NCBI RefSeq assembly: GCF_014203795.1
Contig: NZ_JACHJU010000003.1
Coordinates: forward strand, 744,001 to 808,000
Source: Streptosporangium album
GTDB taxonomy: Bacteria; Actinomycetota; Actinomycetes; Streptosporangiales; Streptosporangiaceae
Direction: 5' to 3'
DNA: 64,000 nucleotides
Shown here: in pieces, positions 1 to 8,165 of the stretch
Layout of the letters: every line of letters begins with the position of its first letter
How positions within the stretch are numbered: position 1 is the stretch's first letter
Made by a program: the position numbers and the translations under genes
Notes under the pieces: generated by a model
The model's database searches: none
What the model was told of the DNA's origin: nothing
What the model saw: the letters and a program-made list of their open reading frames with translations, nothing else

Positions 1-2
1 AC

Positions 3-335
3 GACCTGGCGGCCCGCTGGCACCGCCGGCTCGCGGCCCTGCCCCAGGACTTCGTCCTCGCCGACCCCGGCGCCCCGCGACTGTTCGACGAACGTGTCTA
101 CAGACGCGGCGCGCTCACCCTGCACGCCCTCCGGCGCGCCATGGGCGACGCGCCGTTCTTCGCGCTGCTGCGCGAGTGGACGGCCGGCCACCGGCACGGG
201 TCCGTCACGACGGAGCACTTCACCGCCCTGGCCGCACGCCGTACCGTCCAGCCGCTGGAGAAACTGTTCTCCGCCTGGCTGTACGGCCCCCGCCTACCCG
301 ACCGACCCGGTCAGCTGCATTCACCTACGCTGTAG
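3..335 (+). CDS. M1 family metallopeptidase, C-terminal part
   Basis: The open frame enters from the left edge and gives about 110 C-terminal residues. They match the helical end domain of M1 (aminopeptidase N/leukotriene hydrolase type) peptidases: a repeated pattern of a helix with RWHRRLAALP, then LRRAMGDAPFFALLREW and a closing FSAWLYGPRLP segment. This is the usual C-terminus of secreted actinobacterial M1 peptidases. The HEXXH zinc site would lie upstream, outside the window, so activity cannot be judged. Family assignment rests on pattern recognition of the tail only. Confidence 0.65.
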   Translation, partial: DLAARWHRRLAALPQDFVLADPGAPRLFDERVYRRGALTLHALRRAMGDAPFFALLREWTAGHRHGSVTTEHFTALAARRTVQPLEKLFSAWLYGPRLPDRPGQLHSPTL

Positions 336-506
336 TCATACCGCCGACACCGCGGTCTGCCCGGCCCGAGGACGCCCGTACCGGAAACGAGGGTGTGAGC
401 GGGGCCGGGGCTTCACCGGCCTTTGGAGACCGGATCCTGGCCGCCCTCAATGGATGGCCGCGAAAATCGATGGACGGGCCGCCTGGGCGGTGGGATAGTC
501 CCCAGC

Positions 507-1745
507 GTGATCGTGACTGCCGCTTCCCCGCCGGTCTCGCTGGCTGACGGTCTCGTCCTGAGACAGGCGTGTCCGGCGGACCTTGACCAGATCGGTGCAC
601 TCCTCGCCGAACGCGGTGAGCCTGCCGACGCCCTCGACCACCGGCTGGTCATGACGGATCCCGACGCCGGGTGGCCGGCCTGCGCCGTGGTGGTCGACGG
701 CGATCGGGTCGTCTCCACCGCGACGCTCCTTGATGAGGAACTGCGTCTCGCCGATGTGCGGCTCCCCGCCGGCCAGGTCGAGCTGGTGGCCACGGACCGG
801 GAGTATGAGGGTCGTGGGCTCGTGCGGGCGCTGATGCGGTGGGCGCACGAGCGTTCCGCCGCCCGGGGTCACGTTCTGCAGATAATGATCGGGATCCCGT
901 ACTTCTACCGGCTGTTCGGCTACGAGTACGCCGTCGACATACCGCCCGCGCCAGTCGTGCGCACCCCACCGGCCGGTGACGGGACACCCGCGCTACGAGC
1001 CGCCCGGCCTTCGGACATCCCGGCGATGACGGCGCTGCAGGACATGACGCAGAGCCGGTTCGACGTGGCCGTGTCGCATCCGGCGGCGCGCCGGCGATGG
1101 CTGCTGGCCCACGGGGCGAGCACGACCTGGGTGGTGGAGCGCGGCGACGACATCGTCGCCACCGGGCGCACCACACCGCCGGACGACGATGAGGTGATCT
1201 TGGCCGAGGCTGCCGCACTCGATCAGGCAGCGGCGCTGGATCTGCTCCGTGGCGTGGCCGCTCTCGTCCCCGGCGGGCAGGTGCGGGTCGCCGAGCGGGC
1301 GGGCACGGTGGCCGCGGCGGCCTGGAGCGGCCTCCTTTCCGGCGAGCGACGGACGGAGGCGGAGCAGTACTACATCCGCATCCCGGACGTGGCGGCGCTG
1401 CTGGACCGGCTGCGGCCGGTGCTGTGGCGCCGCCTCGGTGCAGCCGGGATCGACCGCACCGGCCGTGACATCGTCATCTCCACTTTCGGTGCCCACTACC
1501 GGATACCGGTCCGTGCCGACGGCTTGGGCGCGGTCACCGCCGGCGGTGCGATGCAGGGGCCCGGAGCCGTGGGTGGCGCCGGGGTGGCACCTGACTACCT
1601 GCCGGCGCTGCTGTTCGGCCCGCACGGGATCGACGGGCTGTCCCAGATCCGGCCCGATGTCTACCCCGGCCCCGACGGCCAGCTGTTCCACGCACTGTTC
1701 CCGCCGCTCACCGCCGACGTGCTCAGTTACTACCTGCCGTACTGA
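507..1745 (+). CDS. GNAT N-acetyltransferase, Eis-like tandem type
   Basis: This protein of about 412 residues has an N-terminal GNAT fold: beta strands around VLRQACPADLDQIGALL, then VELVATDREYEGRGLVRALMRW, which is the acetyl-CoA P-loop region (EGRGLVRAL, a variant of Q/RxxGxG/A). A second GNAT-like segment follows (ALRAARPSDIPAMTALQ). The C-terminal part ends in SYYLPY, close to the layout of Eis-type acetyltransferases of about 400 residues. Members acetylate amines of small molecules or peptides; the substrate here is unknown. I chose GTG 507 because the GNAT fold begins about 17 residues later; an in-frame ATG at 423 would add an unlikely tail, and GTG 513 is also possible. Confidence 0.7.
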   Translation: MIVTAASPPVSLADGLVLRQACPADLDQIGALLAERGEPADALDHRLVMTDPDAGWPACAVVVDGDRVVSTATLLDEELRLADVRLPAGQVELVATDREYEGRGLVRALMRWAHERSAARGHVLQIMIGIPYFYRLFGYEYAVDIPPAPVVRTPPAGDGTPALRAARPSDIPAMTALQDMTQSRFDVAVSHPAARRRWLLAHGASTTWVVERGDDIVATGRTTPPDDDEVILAEAAALDQAAALDLLRGVAALVPGGQVRVAERAGTVAAAAWSGLLSGERRTEAEQYYIRIPDVAALLDRLRPVLWRRLGAAGIDRTGRDIVISTFGAHYRIPVRADGLGAVTAGGAMQGPGAVGGAGVAPDYLPALLFGPHGIDGLSQIRPDVYPGPDGQLFHALFPPLTADVLSYYLPY

Positions 1746-2056
1746 CGTCGGGATCCGCCACCCGCCGACACGGAGTAGCCGGCAGGGCAAACGTTGCCTG
1801 ATGCGGCACCAGGTGCGTTTCAGGAGTCGATAAGCGGTCCTGGACGGGCTCCTCTCCGAGGAGAGGTCGCCCTCTTCCGGTCAGGTGGACCGGCGGGTCC
1901 AGCGCACCTATCCGCAGCGTCACCACCCTCGCGGAAGCCTCCTTTTCATCGGATCTTTCTGTCGGACTAAGCCGTTAAATCTACGCATCGGAGCATTTTT
2001 TCATGAAATAGGTCGGGTCGCTGCTATAAATGCGTTACGACCTATGGAGGAGCCGC
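1746..2056. other. intergenic region with inverted repeat and AT-rich promoter zone
   Basis: No gene is seen. The second half is AT-rich for this genome. An 8-bp perfect inverted repeat, ATAGGTCG (2008-2015) and CGACCTAT (2038-2045), encloses a TATAAA sequence (about 2025-2030) and ends directly before the GGAGG ribosome site of the next gene. It could be an operator or a hairpin in the 5' untranslated region. CTCCTCTCCGAGGAGAGG near 1850-1867 is a further small hairpin. Confidence 0.45.
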
Positions 2057-2371
2057 ATGCGCGTCGCGTTGCACACCCGGATCAGGCCGGGGATGGAGCC
2101 GGAGTACGAGCAGGCGCACCGGGAGGTGCCCGCCGAGCTGACGGAGGCGATCAGGAAGGGCGGCGCGCATGAGTGGACGATCTGGCGCAGCGGCCGGGAG
2201 CTCTTCCACGTGATCGACTGTGACGACTACCGGGCGTTGCTCGCCTCGCTGGCCGACCTGCCGGTGAACATCGCCTGGCAGGCCCGGATGGGCGAGCTGC
2301 TGGAGGTGGCACACGACTACTCCGGTGACGGCGGGAACCAGGAGCTCCCGGTGGTGTGGCAGCTCACCTGA
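2057..2371 (+). CDS. L-rhamnose mutarotase (RhaM/DUF718) family protein
   Basis: A 104-residue protein of the dimeric ferredoxin-like RhaM family: it starts MRVALHTRIRPGMEPEYEQAH and contains EWTIWRSGRELFHVIDCDDY, the two conserved strands of the family. RhaM interconverts alpha and beta anomers of L-rhamnose or related sugars in the cytoplasm. Actinobacterial paralogues often act on other sugars, so the substrate is open. The start ATG 2057 has GGAGG at 2046-2050 with six bases between; an upstream in-frame ATG at 2030 lacks such a site. No rhamnose genes flank it. Confidence 0.75.
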   Translation: MRVALHTRIRPGMEPEYEQAHREVPAELTEAIRKGGAHEWTIWRSGRELFHVIDCDDYRALLASLADLPVNIAWQARMGELLEVAHDYSGDGGNQELPVVWQLT

Positions 2372-2428
2372 GCTCCCCCAGGAGAGGGACGGGCACCGGC
2401 GGGGCCGTGCGATCGCTATCGTGATCCG

Positions 2429-2854
2429 GTGTCCCCCGCTCCCCTCACCCGTCCGTTCTCCGCCCTTCCCGTCGCCCTCCGCAGCCGTCTGCCCGCCGCC
2501 TTCGCCGCGGTCGTGACCGTCGCCGCCGGGCTGACCGTCCGGGCGGTCACCGGCGGCTGGTTCGGCAAATACGCGGGCGACGCCCTCTACACCGTTCTCG
2601 TCTACGCGCTGATCGTGCTGGTATGGCCCCGCGTCCCACCGGCCCGCGCCGCGCTCGGCGCGCTGGTTTTCAGCTGGGCGGTCGAGTTCGCCCAGCTCAC
2701 CCCTCTCCCCGCGGCCCTGTCGCAGGCCGGCGTGCTGGCCAGGCTGGTGCTGGGCAGCACGTTCGGCGTCGCCGATCTGGCCGCTTACGCCGCCGGAGCC
2801 GCTCTCGCCTGGACGGCCCACACCCTGCTCCGCCGTGTTTCCCGGGCAGGCTGA
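2429..2854 (+). CDS. DUF2809 family membrane protein
   Basis: A 141-residue protein starting at GTG with four likely membrane segments (about residues 24-40, 52-66, 73-90 and 112-133). The stretch GGWFGKYAGDALYTVLVYAL is typical of DUF2809, a family of small integral membrane proteins of unknown role. It stands alone: the neighbour downstream begins 82 bases later with its own signals. Function is unknown. Confidence 0.75.
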   Translation: MSPAPLTRPFSALPVALRSRLPAAFAAVVTVAAGLTVRAVTGGWFGKYAGDALYTVLVYALIVLVWPRVPPARAALGALVFSWAVEFAQLTPLPAALSQAGVLARLVLGSTFGVADLAAYAAGAALAWTAHTLLRRVSRAG

Positions 2855-2936
2855 ATGGGCGGGACTCCCACGGAGGCGATGCGCAGGGGCACGGCATTCG
2901 GCCGGGGGCGGGGCCGGGCCGTATCCTGTGTGGACG

Positions 2937-3746
2937 ATGCCCGAAGGACACACGATTCATCGCCTGGCCGCGCAGCACCGGCAAGTGTTCGGCGGCGGAG
3001 CGGTGCGCGCCGAGAGCCCGCAGGGAAGGTTCGCCGCCGGAGCCCGCCAGATCGACGGCCGGGTGCTCCGGGAGACCGACGCGCACGGCAAGCACCTGCT
3101 GCTCGGGTTCGACGACGACCGCTGGCTCCACGTGCACCTGGGCATCTACGGCAGAAACACCTTCGGCCCGGTTCCGGCCCCCGCACCGACGGGCGCGGTA
3201 CGGCTCCGCCTCCGCAACGCCGAGGAGTACGCCGACCTGCGCGGCCCCAACGTCTGTGAACTGCTGGATCCCGCCGAGAAGAAGGCGCTGCACGATCGGC
3301 TCGGCCCCGATCCGCTGCGCTCCGACGCCGATCCGGAGCTCGCCTGGCGGCGGATCAGCCGCAGCCGCACCTCCATCGGCGTCCTGCTGATGGACCAGTC
3401 GGCCGTCGCGGGTGTGGGCAACATCTACCGCGCCGAGGCGCTGTTCCGGCAGGGCGTCGACCCGTCCCGCCCCGGCCGCGACCTCGCCCACGGGCAGTGG
3501 ACGGCCATCTGGGCGGATCTGGTGTCACTGATGGCCGACGGGGTGCGGGTGGGCCGGATCGACACGGTCAGGGCCGAGCACACGCCGGAGGCGATGGGCC
3601 GCCCGCCCCGGGTCGACGACCACGGCGGCGAGGTCTACGTCTACCGCCGCTCGGGCCTGCCCTGCTTCCTGTGCGGCGGCGAGATCCGCACCGAGGTGCT
3701 CTCCGGCCGCAACCTCTTCTGGTGCCCGGGCTGCCAGCCCGGGTGA
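2937..3746 (+). CDS. nei: Fpg/Nei family DNA glycosylase (Nei2-like)
   Basis: A 269-residue base-excision repair enzyme that removes oxidised bases and cleaves the strand. MPEGHTIHR supplies the catalytic Pro2-Glu3 after Met removal, HGKHLLLGF carries the conserved Lys, a helix-two-turn-helix holds VAGVGNIYRAEALF, and a C-terminal zinc finger reads CFLCGG...FWCPGCQ. The threonine after HT (rather than Fpg's PELP) places it with Nei-type enzymes such as mycobacterial Nei2. Start ATG 2937 is fixed because the family begins at this residue. Its stop codon touches the stop of the convergent gene. Confidence 0.92.
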   Translation: MPEGHTIHRLAAQHRQVFGGGAVRAESPQGRFAAGARQIDGRVLRETDAHGKHLLLGFDDDRWLHVHLGIYGRNTFGPVPAPAPTGAVRLRLRNAEEYADLRGPNVCELLDPAEKKALHDRLGPDPLRSDADPELAWRRISRSRTSIGVLLMDQSAVAGVGNIYRAEALFRQGVDPSRPGRDLAHGQWTAIWADLVSLMADGVRVGRIDTVRAEHTPEAMGRPPRVDDHGGEVYVYRRSGLPCFLCGGEIRTEVLSGRNLFWCPGCQPG

Positions 3747-4613
3747 TCACAGAAGGCGTACGGCCGCCTCGATCGAGGCCTGGCCCGCGGGCAGGAGCGG
3801 GAGCCGGACCGAGGCGGTGGGGATCAGCCCCCGGGCATGCAGCACACCCTTGACCACTGTGGGGTTGGGCTCGGCGAACAGGCTCGCCGACATGACGGAG
3901 AGCCGGTGGCCCAGCGCGCGGGCGTGGGCGACGTCGCCGGAGCTCCAGGCCTCCAGCAGTTCGACGAACCGGCCGGTGTGCAGGTGAGCCGAGGCGAGGA
4001 TGCCGCCGGAGGCGCCCAGGGCGAGCAGGGCGGAGAAGAAGGGGTCGTCCCCGGCGAGCACGGCGAAGTCCTCGGGCAGGTCCGCCAGCAGGGCGACGGT
4101 GTCCTGGTCGACCCCGCCGACCGCGTGCTTGACGCCGGTCACCATGGGCAGTTCGCCCAGCCGTCGCAGGGTGGCCGCGCCCACGGACTGTCCCGTCCGG
4201 TAGGGGATGTTGTAGACGATCAGCGGCACCGGGCTCTGCTCGGACAGCACGGTGAAGTGGGCGAGCACCCCGGCCTCGGACGGGCGGACGAAGGAGGGCA
4301 CGGTGACCAGTGCGGCGTCCGCCTGGTCCTTGAGCCCGCGCAGGGCCTCGACGGAGCCGCGGGTGTCGCTGGTCCCGGCGCCGACGACCAGCGTCGCCCC
4401 CCGCTCCCGGCACACCTTCGCGCACACCTCGACGACCGCCTGCCGCTCCTCGCCGGCGAGCATGGCGACCTCGGCGGTGGTGCCGAGCGCCACCAGCCCG
4501 GCCGCCCCCTCGTCGAGCACGGCGCGCGCCAGGCCGTCGAGCGCCTCCACGGCGACCTCGCCGTCCTCGGTGAACGGGGTGATCAGCGGAACGTAAACAC
4601 CGCGAAATGTCAT
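3747..4613 (-). CDS. dihydrodipicolinate synthase (DapA)/NAL superfamily protein
   Basis: A 288-residue TIM-barrel class I aldolase-type enzyme. The family marks are visible: GTTAEVAML (GTTGE loop), YNIPYRTG with the catalytic Tyr, GVKHA with the Schiff-base Lys, and AEPNPTVVKGVL. Members condense or cleave pyruvate adducts; true DapA makes the lysine precursor HTPA from pyruvate and aspartate semialdehyde. The GTTAE and GDDPFF variants and its pairing with a divergent LysR regulator suggest a catabolic paralogue rather than the housekeeping dapA. Confidence 0.85.
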   Translation of the reverse strand: MTFRGVYVPLITPFTEDGEVAVEALDGLARAVLDEGAAGLVALGTTAEVAMLAGEERQAVVEVCAKVCRERGATLVVGAGTSDTRGSVEALRGLKDQADAALVTVPSFVRPSEAGVLAHFTVLSEQSPVPLIVYNIPYRTGQSVGAATLRRLGELPMVTGVKHAVGGVDQDTVALLADLPEDFAVLAGDDPFFSALLALGASGGILASAHLHTGRFVELLEAWSSGDVAHARALGHRLSVMSASLFAEPNPTVVKGVLHARGLIPTASVRLPLLPAGQASIEAAVRLL

Positions 4614-4683
4614 GTTCCCAGCCTCGCGGCACCGACCGTGCAGGTCCAGTTCCGTTTTCTTCCGAGACCATTAAGCTGAACTT

Positions 4684-5607
4684 ATGCTCGATGTACGACG
4701 GCTCCGCCTGCTCCGCGAACTCTCCTACCGGGGCACGATCGCGGCGGTCGCCGAGGCCATGACGTTCACGCCCTCGGCGGTCTCCCAGCAGCTCGCGACC
4801 CTGGAGCGGGAGGCCGGGGTGGCGCTGCTGGAACGGACCGGCCGCCGGGTGAGACTCACCCCGGCGGGAGTCGCGCTGGTCGGGCACGCCGAAGCCGTGC
4901 TCGAACGGCTGGAGCAGGCCTCGGCCGAACTGGCGGCCGCGCACGCGGGCCTGGCCGGCAGCATCCGGGTCGGCGCCTTCCCCACCGCCACCCGCACCAT
5001 CCTGCCCGCCGCTCTGGCGGCCCTGGGCCGTGACCATCCCGGGCTGGAGCCGATGGTGGACGAGATCGACCCGGCCGAGGTGGCACCCCGGCTCCGGGCG
5101 GGCGATCTGGACGTCGCCCTCGTCCACGAGTACGACTTCGTCCCCGCCGTCACCGACCTGGCCCTGGAGACCGAACCCCTGCTGGAGGAACCCATGTACC
5201 TCGCCTCCGGCTCGCCCGCACGGTACGGCGACGCGCCCTGCGGCGGCGAGGACTCCCTGGCGGGGCGGCGCGACGCCTCCTGGATCGTCTCCAGCCCCGG
5301 CACGCTCTGCCACGCGATGACGGTGCGGGCCTGCCAGGCCGCCGGGTTCGCTCCCCGGGTCCGCCATCACATCGACGACTTCGCCACCGTGCTGGCCATG
5401 GTCGCGGTCGGCCAGGGCGTGGCGCTCGTGCCGGAGCTGGGCGCGGCCGATCCACCCGCCGGCGTCCGGCTCACCGAACTGCCGATGCGCCGCCGTACGC
5501 AGATCGCCTTCCGCCGGGGAGCCGCCGCCCACCCGGCCGTCGCCGCCTTCACCGCCGCGCTGCGGTCCTCGCTCCCCGGCGGCCGTGCCGCGCGACCCGC
5601 CGGGTAG
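4684..5607 (+). CDS. LysR family transcriptional regulator
   Basis: A 307-residue regulator with an N-terminal winged helix-turn-helix (MLDVRRLRLLRELSYRGTIAAVAEAMTFTPSAVSQQLATLE) and a periplasmic-binding-like effector domain. It is divergent from the DapA-like gene with only 70 bases between, the usual layout for a LysR controlling its neighbour. The sequence TAAGCTGAACTTA just before its start (a 4-bp dyad with 5-base spacer) resembles a LysR half-site pair and may be its operator. The ATG lies within that element, so the transcript may be nearly leaderless. Confidence 0.88.
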   Translation: MLDVRRLRLLRELSYRGTIAAVAEAMTFTPSAVSQQLATLEREAGVALLERTGRRVRLTPAGVALVGHAEAVLERLEQASAELAAAHAGLAGSIRVGAFPTATRTILPAALAALGRDHPGLEPMVDEIDPAEVAPRLRAGDLDVALVHEYDFVPAVTDLALETEPLLEEPMYLASGSPARYGDAPCGGEDSLAGRRDASWIVSSPGTLCHAMTVRACQAAGFAPRVRHHIDDFATVLAMVAVGQGVALVPELGAADPPAGVRLTELPMRRRTQIAFRRGAAAHPAVAAFTAALRSSLPGGRAARPAG

Positions 5608-5622
5608 CCGCGACCGCGCGGA

Positions 5623-5734
5623 GGGCGTCACGTCCCAGGTGTGCGGTCCACGGCCGGGGAGGGCGTCATCTCAGCATGCGCGGCCCACGGCTCGGGGCGT
5701 TACATCAGCGTGCGCGCGGTCCACAGCTCGGGGA
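5623..5734. repeat. three degenerate ~38-bp tandem repeats at the 3' end of the tryptophan dioxygenase gene
   Basis: Three imperfect units lie head to tail: 5623-5660, 5661-5697 and about 5695-5734. Each carries GGGCGT, then a variable part, then GTCCACGGC/GCTCGGGG. The third unit encodes the last residues of the dioxygenase (PELWTARTLM), so the other two appear to be decayed copies of the gene's 3' end. Confidence 0.55.
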
Positions 5735-6554
5735 AGATCTCACGCCGCATGCTCTTCTCCAGCCAGCTCAGACCGCTGGACCCACCCGAGCCCGGCTTGG
5801 CGCCCATCGAGCGGCGGACCGCCATCAGGTGCCGGTAGCGCCAGTCGGAGAACTGCTCGGCCAGCTCGGTCAGCGCCTCGGCCAGCGGCGCGAGCGGCCC
5901 GCCGTACACCTCGACCCAGACCGCCTCGACCTCGGGGCGGGGCTCGTAGTCGGCGGCGTAGTCGCGCCGCACGGCCGCCGGCGGGATCGCGTGGCCGCTC
6001 CGGGCGAGGAAGGCCAGCACGGAGTCGTACAGGCTGGGCCGGGCCAGCGCCTCGACGAGCTCCCGATAGGCCTCGGCGTTGCGGCGGTGCGGGCGGATGA
6101 GCGCCTCGGATTTGCTGCCGAGCAGGAACTCCACATGCCGGTAGAGCGCCGACTGGAAGCCCGACGCCTCGCCGAGCGCGTCGCGGAACCGGTTGAACTG
6201 CGCGGGGGTGAGCCAGCTGAGCGAGGCCCACGCGGCGTTGAGCGCCTCGAAGTGCCGGACCGTGCGCTTGATCGTCACGATCGCGGCGGCGGCGTCGTCA
6301 TCGTCGAGCTGCCGCTGGGCGAGCTGCCACTCCGAGCGGAGCAGGCCGAAGTAGAGCTCCATCACCTGGGTGGTGACCAGGAACGCGAGCTCCTCGGGGG
6401 CGTCGGTGACGGTGCGCTGGAGCCGGTGCAGGGTGGCGGTGCCGACGTAGTCGTCGTACGGCGTGGCCGTGTCGAATCCGAGCGTGGGAAGTCCCTCGTT
6501 GGCCGTGGCACGCGCCTCCCGGTCTCGTTCGGTGAGCTGCCTGGTGCTGGTCAT
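5700..6554 (-). CDS. tryptophan 2,3-dioxygenase family haem protein
   Basis: A 284-residue TDO-fold protein; the family opens the indole ring of L-tryptophan to N-formylkynurenine. Visible marks are SGFQSALYRHVEFLLGSKS (the substrate-carboxylate Arg in YRxxEF), DWRYRHLMAVRR with the proximal haem His, PGSGGSSGL and IFPELW. The distal motif, HQTSELW in the Xanthomonas enzyme, reads TTQVMELYF, so the distal His is Thr62 here, and the conserved Thr of GTGGSSG is Ser. Start ATG 6554 has AAGGAG six bases upstream. A divergent Lrp/AsnC regulator lies 137 bases away. No kynureninase is adjacent. Confidence 0.85.
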   Translation of the reverse strand: MTSTRQLTERDREARATANEGLPTLGFDTATPYDDYVGTATLHRLQRTVTDAPEELAFLVTTQVMELYFGLLRSEWQLAQRQLDDDDAAAAIVTIKRTVRHFEALNAAWASLSWLTPAQFNRFRDALGEASGFQSALYRHVEFLLGSKSEALIRPHRRNAEAYRELVEALARPSLYDSVLAFLARSGHAIPPAAVRRDYAADYEPRPEVEAVWVEVYGGPLAPLAEALTELAEQFSDWRYRHLMAVRRSMGAKPGSGGSSGLSWLEKSMRREIFPELWTARTLM

Positions 6555-6691
6555 GGATGACTCCTTGAGGTTGTTCACCTCCATGGTGGCCTGTATGGGC
6601 CGGTCCGGAAATAATGCGGACAAGGCGATTTCGCGTTCTCGCTTTCCGAACGGAAGGCGAGGCAGGTGATCAGGTTACGGGGTGACGGAAA

Positions 6692-7141
6692 GTGACGATG
6701 GATGCGATGGACTGGGCACTCCTGGCCGAGCTGCAGCGCGACGCTCGGCTGTCCTACAGCGAGCTCGCGCGTCGGGTCCACATGTCGGCTCCGGCGGTGG
6801 CCGAGCGGGTGCGGCGGCTGGAGGAGTCCGGAGTGATCATCGGCTACCACGCGCGGGTCGACCCGGCGCTGGCCGGGCGCGGGGTGGCCGCGCTGATCAG
6901 GATGTCGTGTTACGGGCCGCGCTGCGTGCTCCGCGACGAGCAGGCACTGGCCTGGCCGGAGATCCTGGAGGTCCACCGGGTGACCGGCGACACCTGTTGC
7001 CTGCTGCGGGTGGCGGCCTTCTCGATGACGGCCTTCGAGGAGCTGATCGACCGGCTCGCGCCCTACGGGCACCCCTCGAGCATGATGGTGCTCTCCAGCC
7101 CGGTCCCCTGGCGGCCGCTCTCCCCACCCGGCGTCCAGTGA
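6692..7141 (+). CDS. Lrp/AsnC family transcriptional regulator
   Basis: A 149-residue protein with an N-terminal AsnC-type helix-turn-helix (MDWALLAELQRDARLSYSELARRVHMSAPAVAERVRRLEESGVI) and a C-terminal RAM ligand domain (EVHRVTGDTCCLLRV). Lrp-type regulators bind amino acids. Its divergent placement next to the tryptophan dioxygenase suggests that it senses an aromatic amino acid and controls that gene. The intergenic stretch contains TTCCG-AA-CGGAA (about 6643-6654), a small dyad that might be its site. GTG 6692 and ATG 6698 are both possible starts. Confidence 0.85.
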   Translation: MTMDAMDWALLAELQRDARLSYSELARRVHMSAPAVAERVRRLEESGVIIGYHARVDPALAGRGVAALIRMSCYGPRCVLRDEQALAWPEILEVHRVTGDTCCLLRVAAFSMTAFEELIDRLAPYGHPSSMMVLSSPVPWRPLSPPGVQ

Positions 7142-7453
7142 GGTCACGGATCCGCGCGGCGGCGGGCTCGGCAGGTCCGGGCTCGACGGGCCCGGACCCG
7201 CCACGATCCCGCTCCTGCGACTCCCCACATTCCTAGAATTGATTTCTAAAATGACATTGATCATTCCATTCACCCTGTCAACCCGCGAGGCCCGAAAATC
7301 TTGAGGGGCCCGCTTCGGGCGTGCCGTCGCCGGGTCGGCCTCGTCACCGAGGTCACCGCGGCACCCATGTCCTCGGCGCCGCCCGGAAAACCAGTGGGGC
7401 GCGGTCACCGCGGTTGGCTAGCCTTCACGGAGCGAAAGACAGGAGATGCCGAC
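7142..7453. other. intergenic region with terminator-like hairpin
   Basis: No gene is seen in these 312 bases. A hairpin at 7174-7198 pairs GGTCCGGGC with GCCCGGACC around a 7-base loop and probably ends the regulator transcript. It is followed by an AT-rich stretch (about 7228-7270) with a TAGAA/TTCTA dyad, a plausible promoter region for the next gene. Confidence 0.45.
7174..7198 (+). terminator. GC-rich hairpin, likely terminator
   Basis: A 9-bp perfect stem (GGTCCGGGC/GCCCGGACC) with a 7-base loop lies 32 bases after the Lrp gene. No T-run follows, which is common in actinomycetes. Confidence 0.5.
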
Positions 7454-8146
7454 GTGAGGCCCAAGGGACAGGTGCTCGTCTTCGACGCCGACGACACGCT
7501 GTGGGAGAACAACTTCCTCTTCGAGCGCGTCATCGACGACTTCCTGCACTGGCTGGAGCATCCGCCCCTCGGCAAGGCCGAGATCCGCGCCATCCTCGAC
7601 GACATCGAGGCGGCGAACGCCGTCACCCACGGATACGGCAGCAAGATGTTCCTGCGCAGTCTCCACGACTGCCTGGAGCGGCTGCGTGAACGGCCGTCGA
7701 CCGCGGCGGAGCGCCGGCACCTCGACGACCTGGTGGTGGCGATCGTCGAGCACCGGGTGGAGCTGGTCCCCGGCGTCGCCGAGACGCTCACCGATCTCGG
7801 CAGCCGGCACGACCTGCTCCTGCTCACCAAGGGCGACCCCGAGGAGCAGCAGCGTAAGCTGGACGTCTCCGGGCTCGCCCATCACTTCCGCGACATCCAC
7901 ATCGTGGCCGAGAAGGCCGTCGACACCTACCTGTGGCTCGCACAGGAGCACGGGCTGGCGCCGTCGGCGACCTGGATGATCGGCAACTCGCCGAAGTCCG
8001 ACATCCTCCCCGCCCGGCAGGCGGGCATGAACGCCGTCTTCATCCCGAACGACAACACCTGGGCGCTTGAGCAGACCGAGCTCGACCCCGACGATGGAGG
8101 AGTGCTGCGGCTGCGGAGGTTCTCCGAACTGCCGGACCACTTCTGA
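7454..8146 (+). CDS. HAD family hydrolase
   Basis: A 230-residue haloacid-dehalogenase-fold enzyme. Motif I is VFDADDTLW (nucleophile and acid/base Asp), motif II is LLLLTKGD, the conserved Lys lies in the EKAVDTY region, and motif IV is MIGNSPKSD. The helical cap between motifs I and II is the class C1 type of small-molecule phosphatases. The substrate is unknown. GTG 7454 is chosen for the AGGAG at 7441-7445; an upstream frame extension to 7301 has no ribosome site and low-complexity sequence. Confidence 0.85.
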   Translation: MRPKGQVLVFDADDTLWENNFLFERVIDDFLHWLEHPPLGKAEIRAILDDIEAANAVTHGYGSKMFLRSLHDCLERLRERPSTAAERRHLDDLVVAIVEHRVELVPGVAETLTDLGSRHDLLLLTKGDPEEQQRKLDVSGLAHHFRDIHIVAEKAVDTYLWLAQEHGLAPSATWMIGNSPKSDILPARQAGMNAVFIPNDNTWALEQTELDPDDGGVLRLRRFSELPDHF

Positions 8147-8165
8147 GAACGGAGGGAATCCACAT

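Noticed and set aside
3568..5631. A long open frame on the minus strand across the LysR gene and the DapA-like gene
   Set aside because: Its product is rich in Arg, Gly and Pro with no domain pattern; it is a shadow of two genes with clear family motifs in other frames, as expected in such GC-rich DNA.
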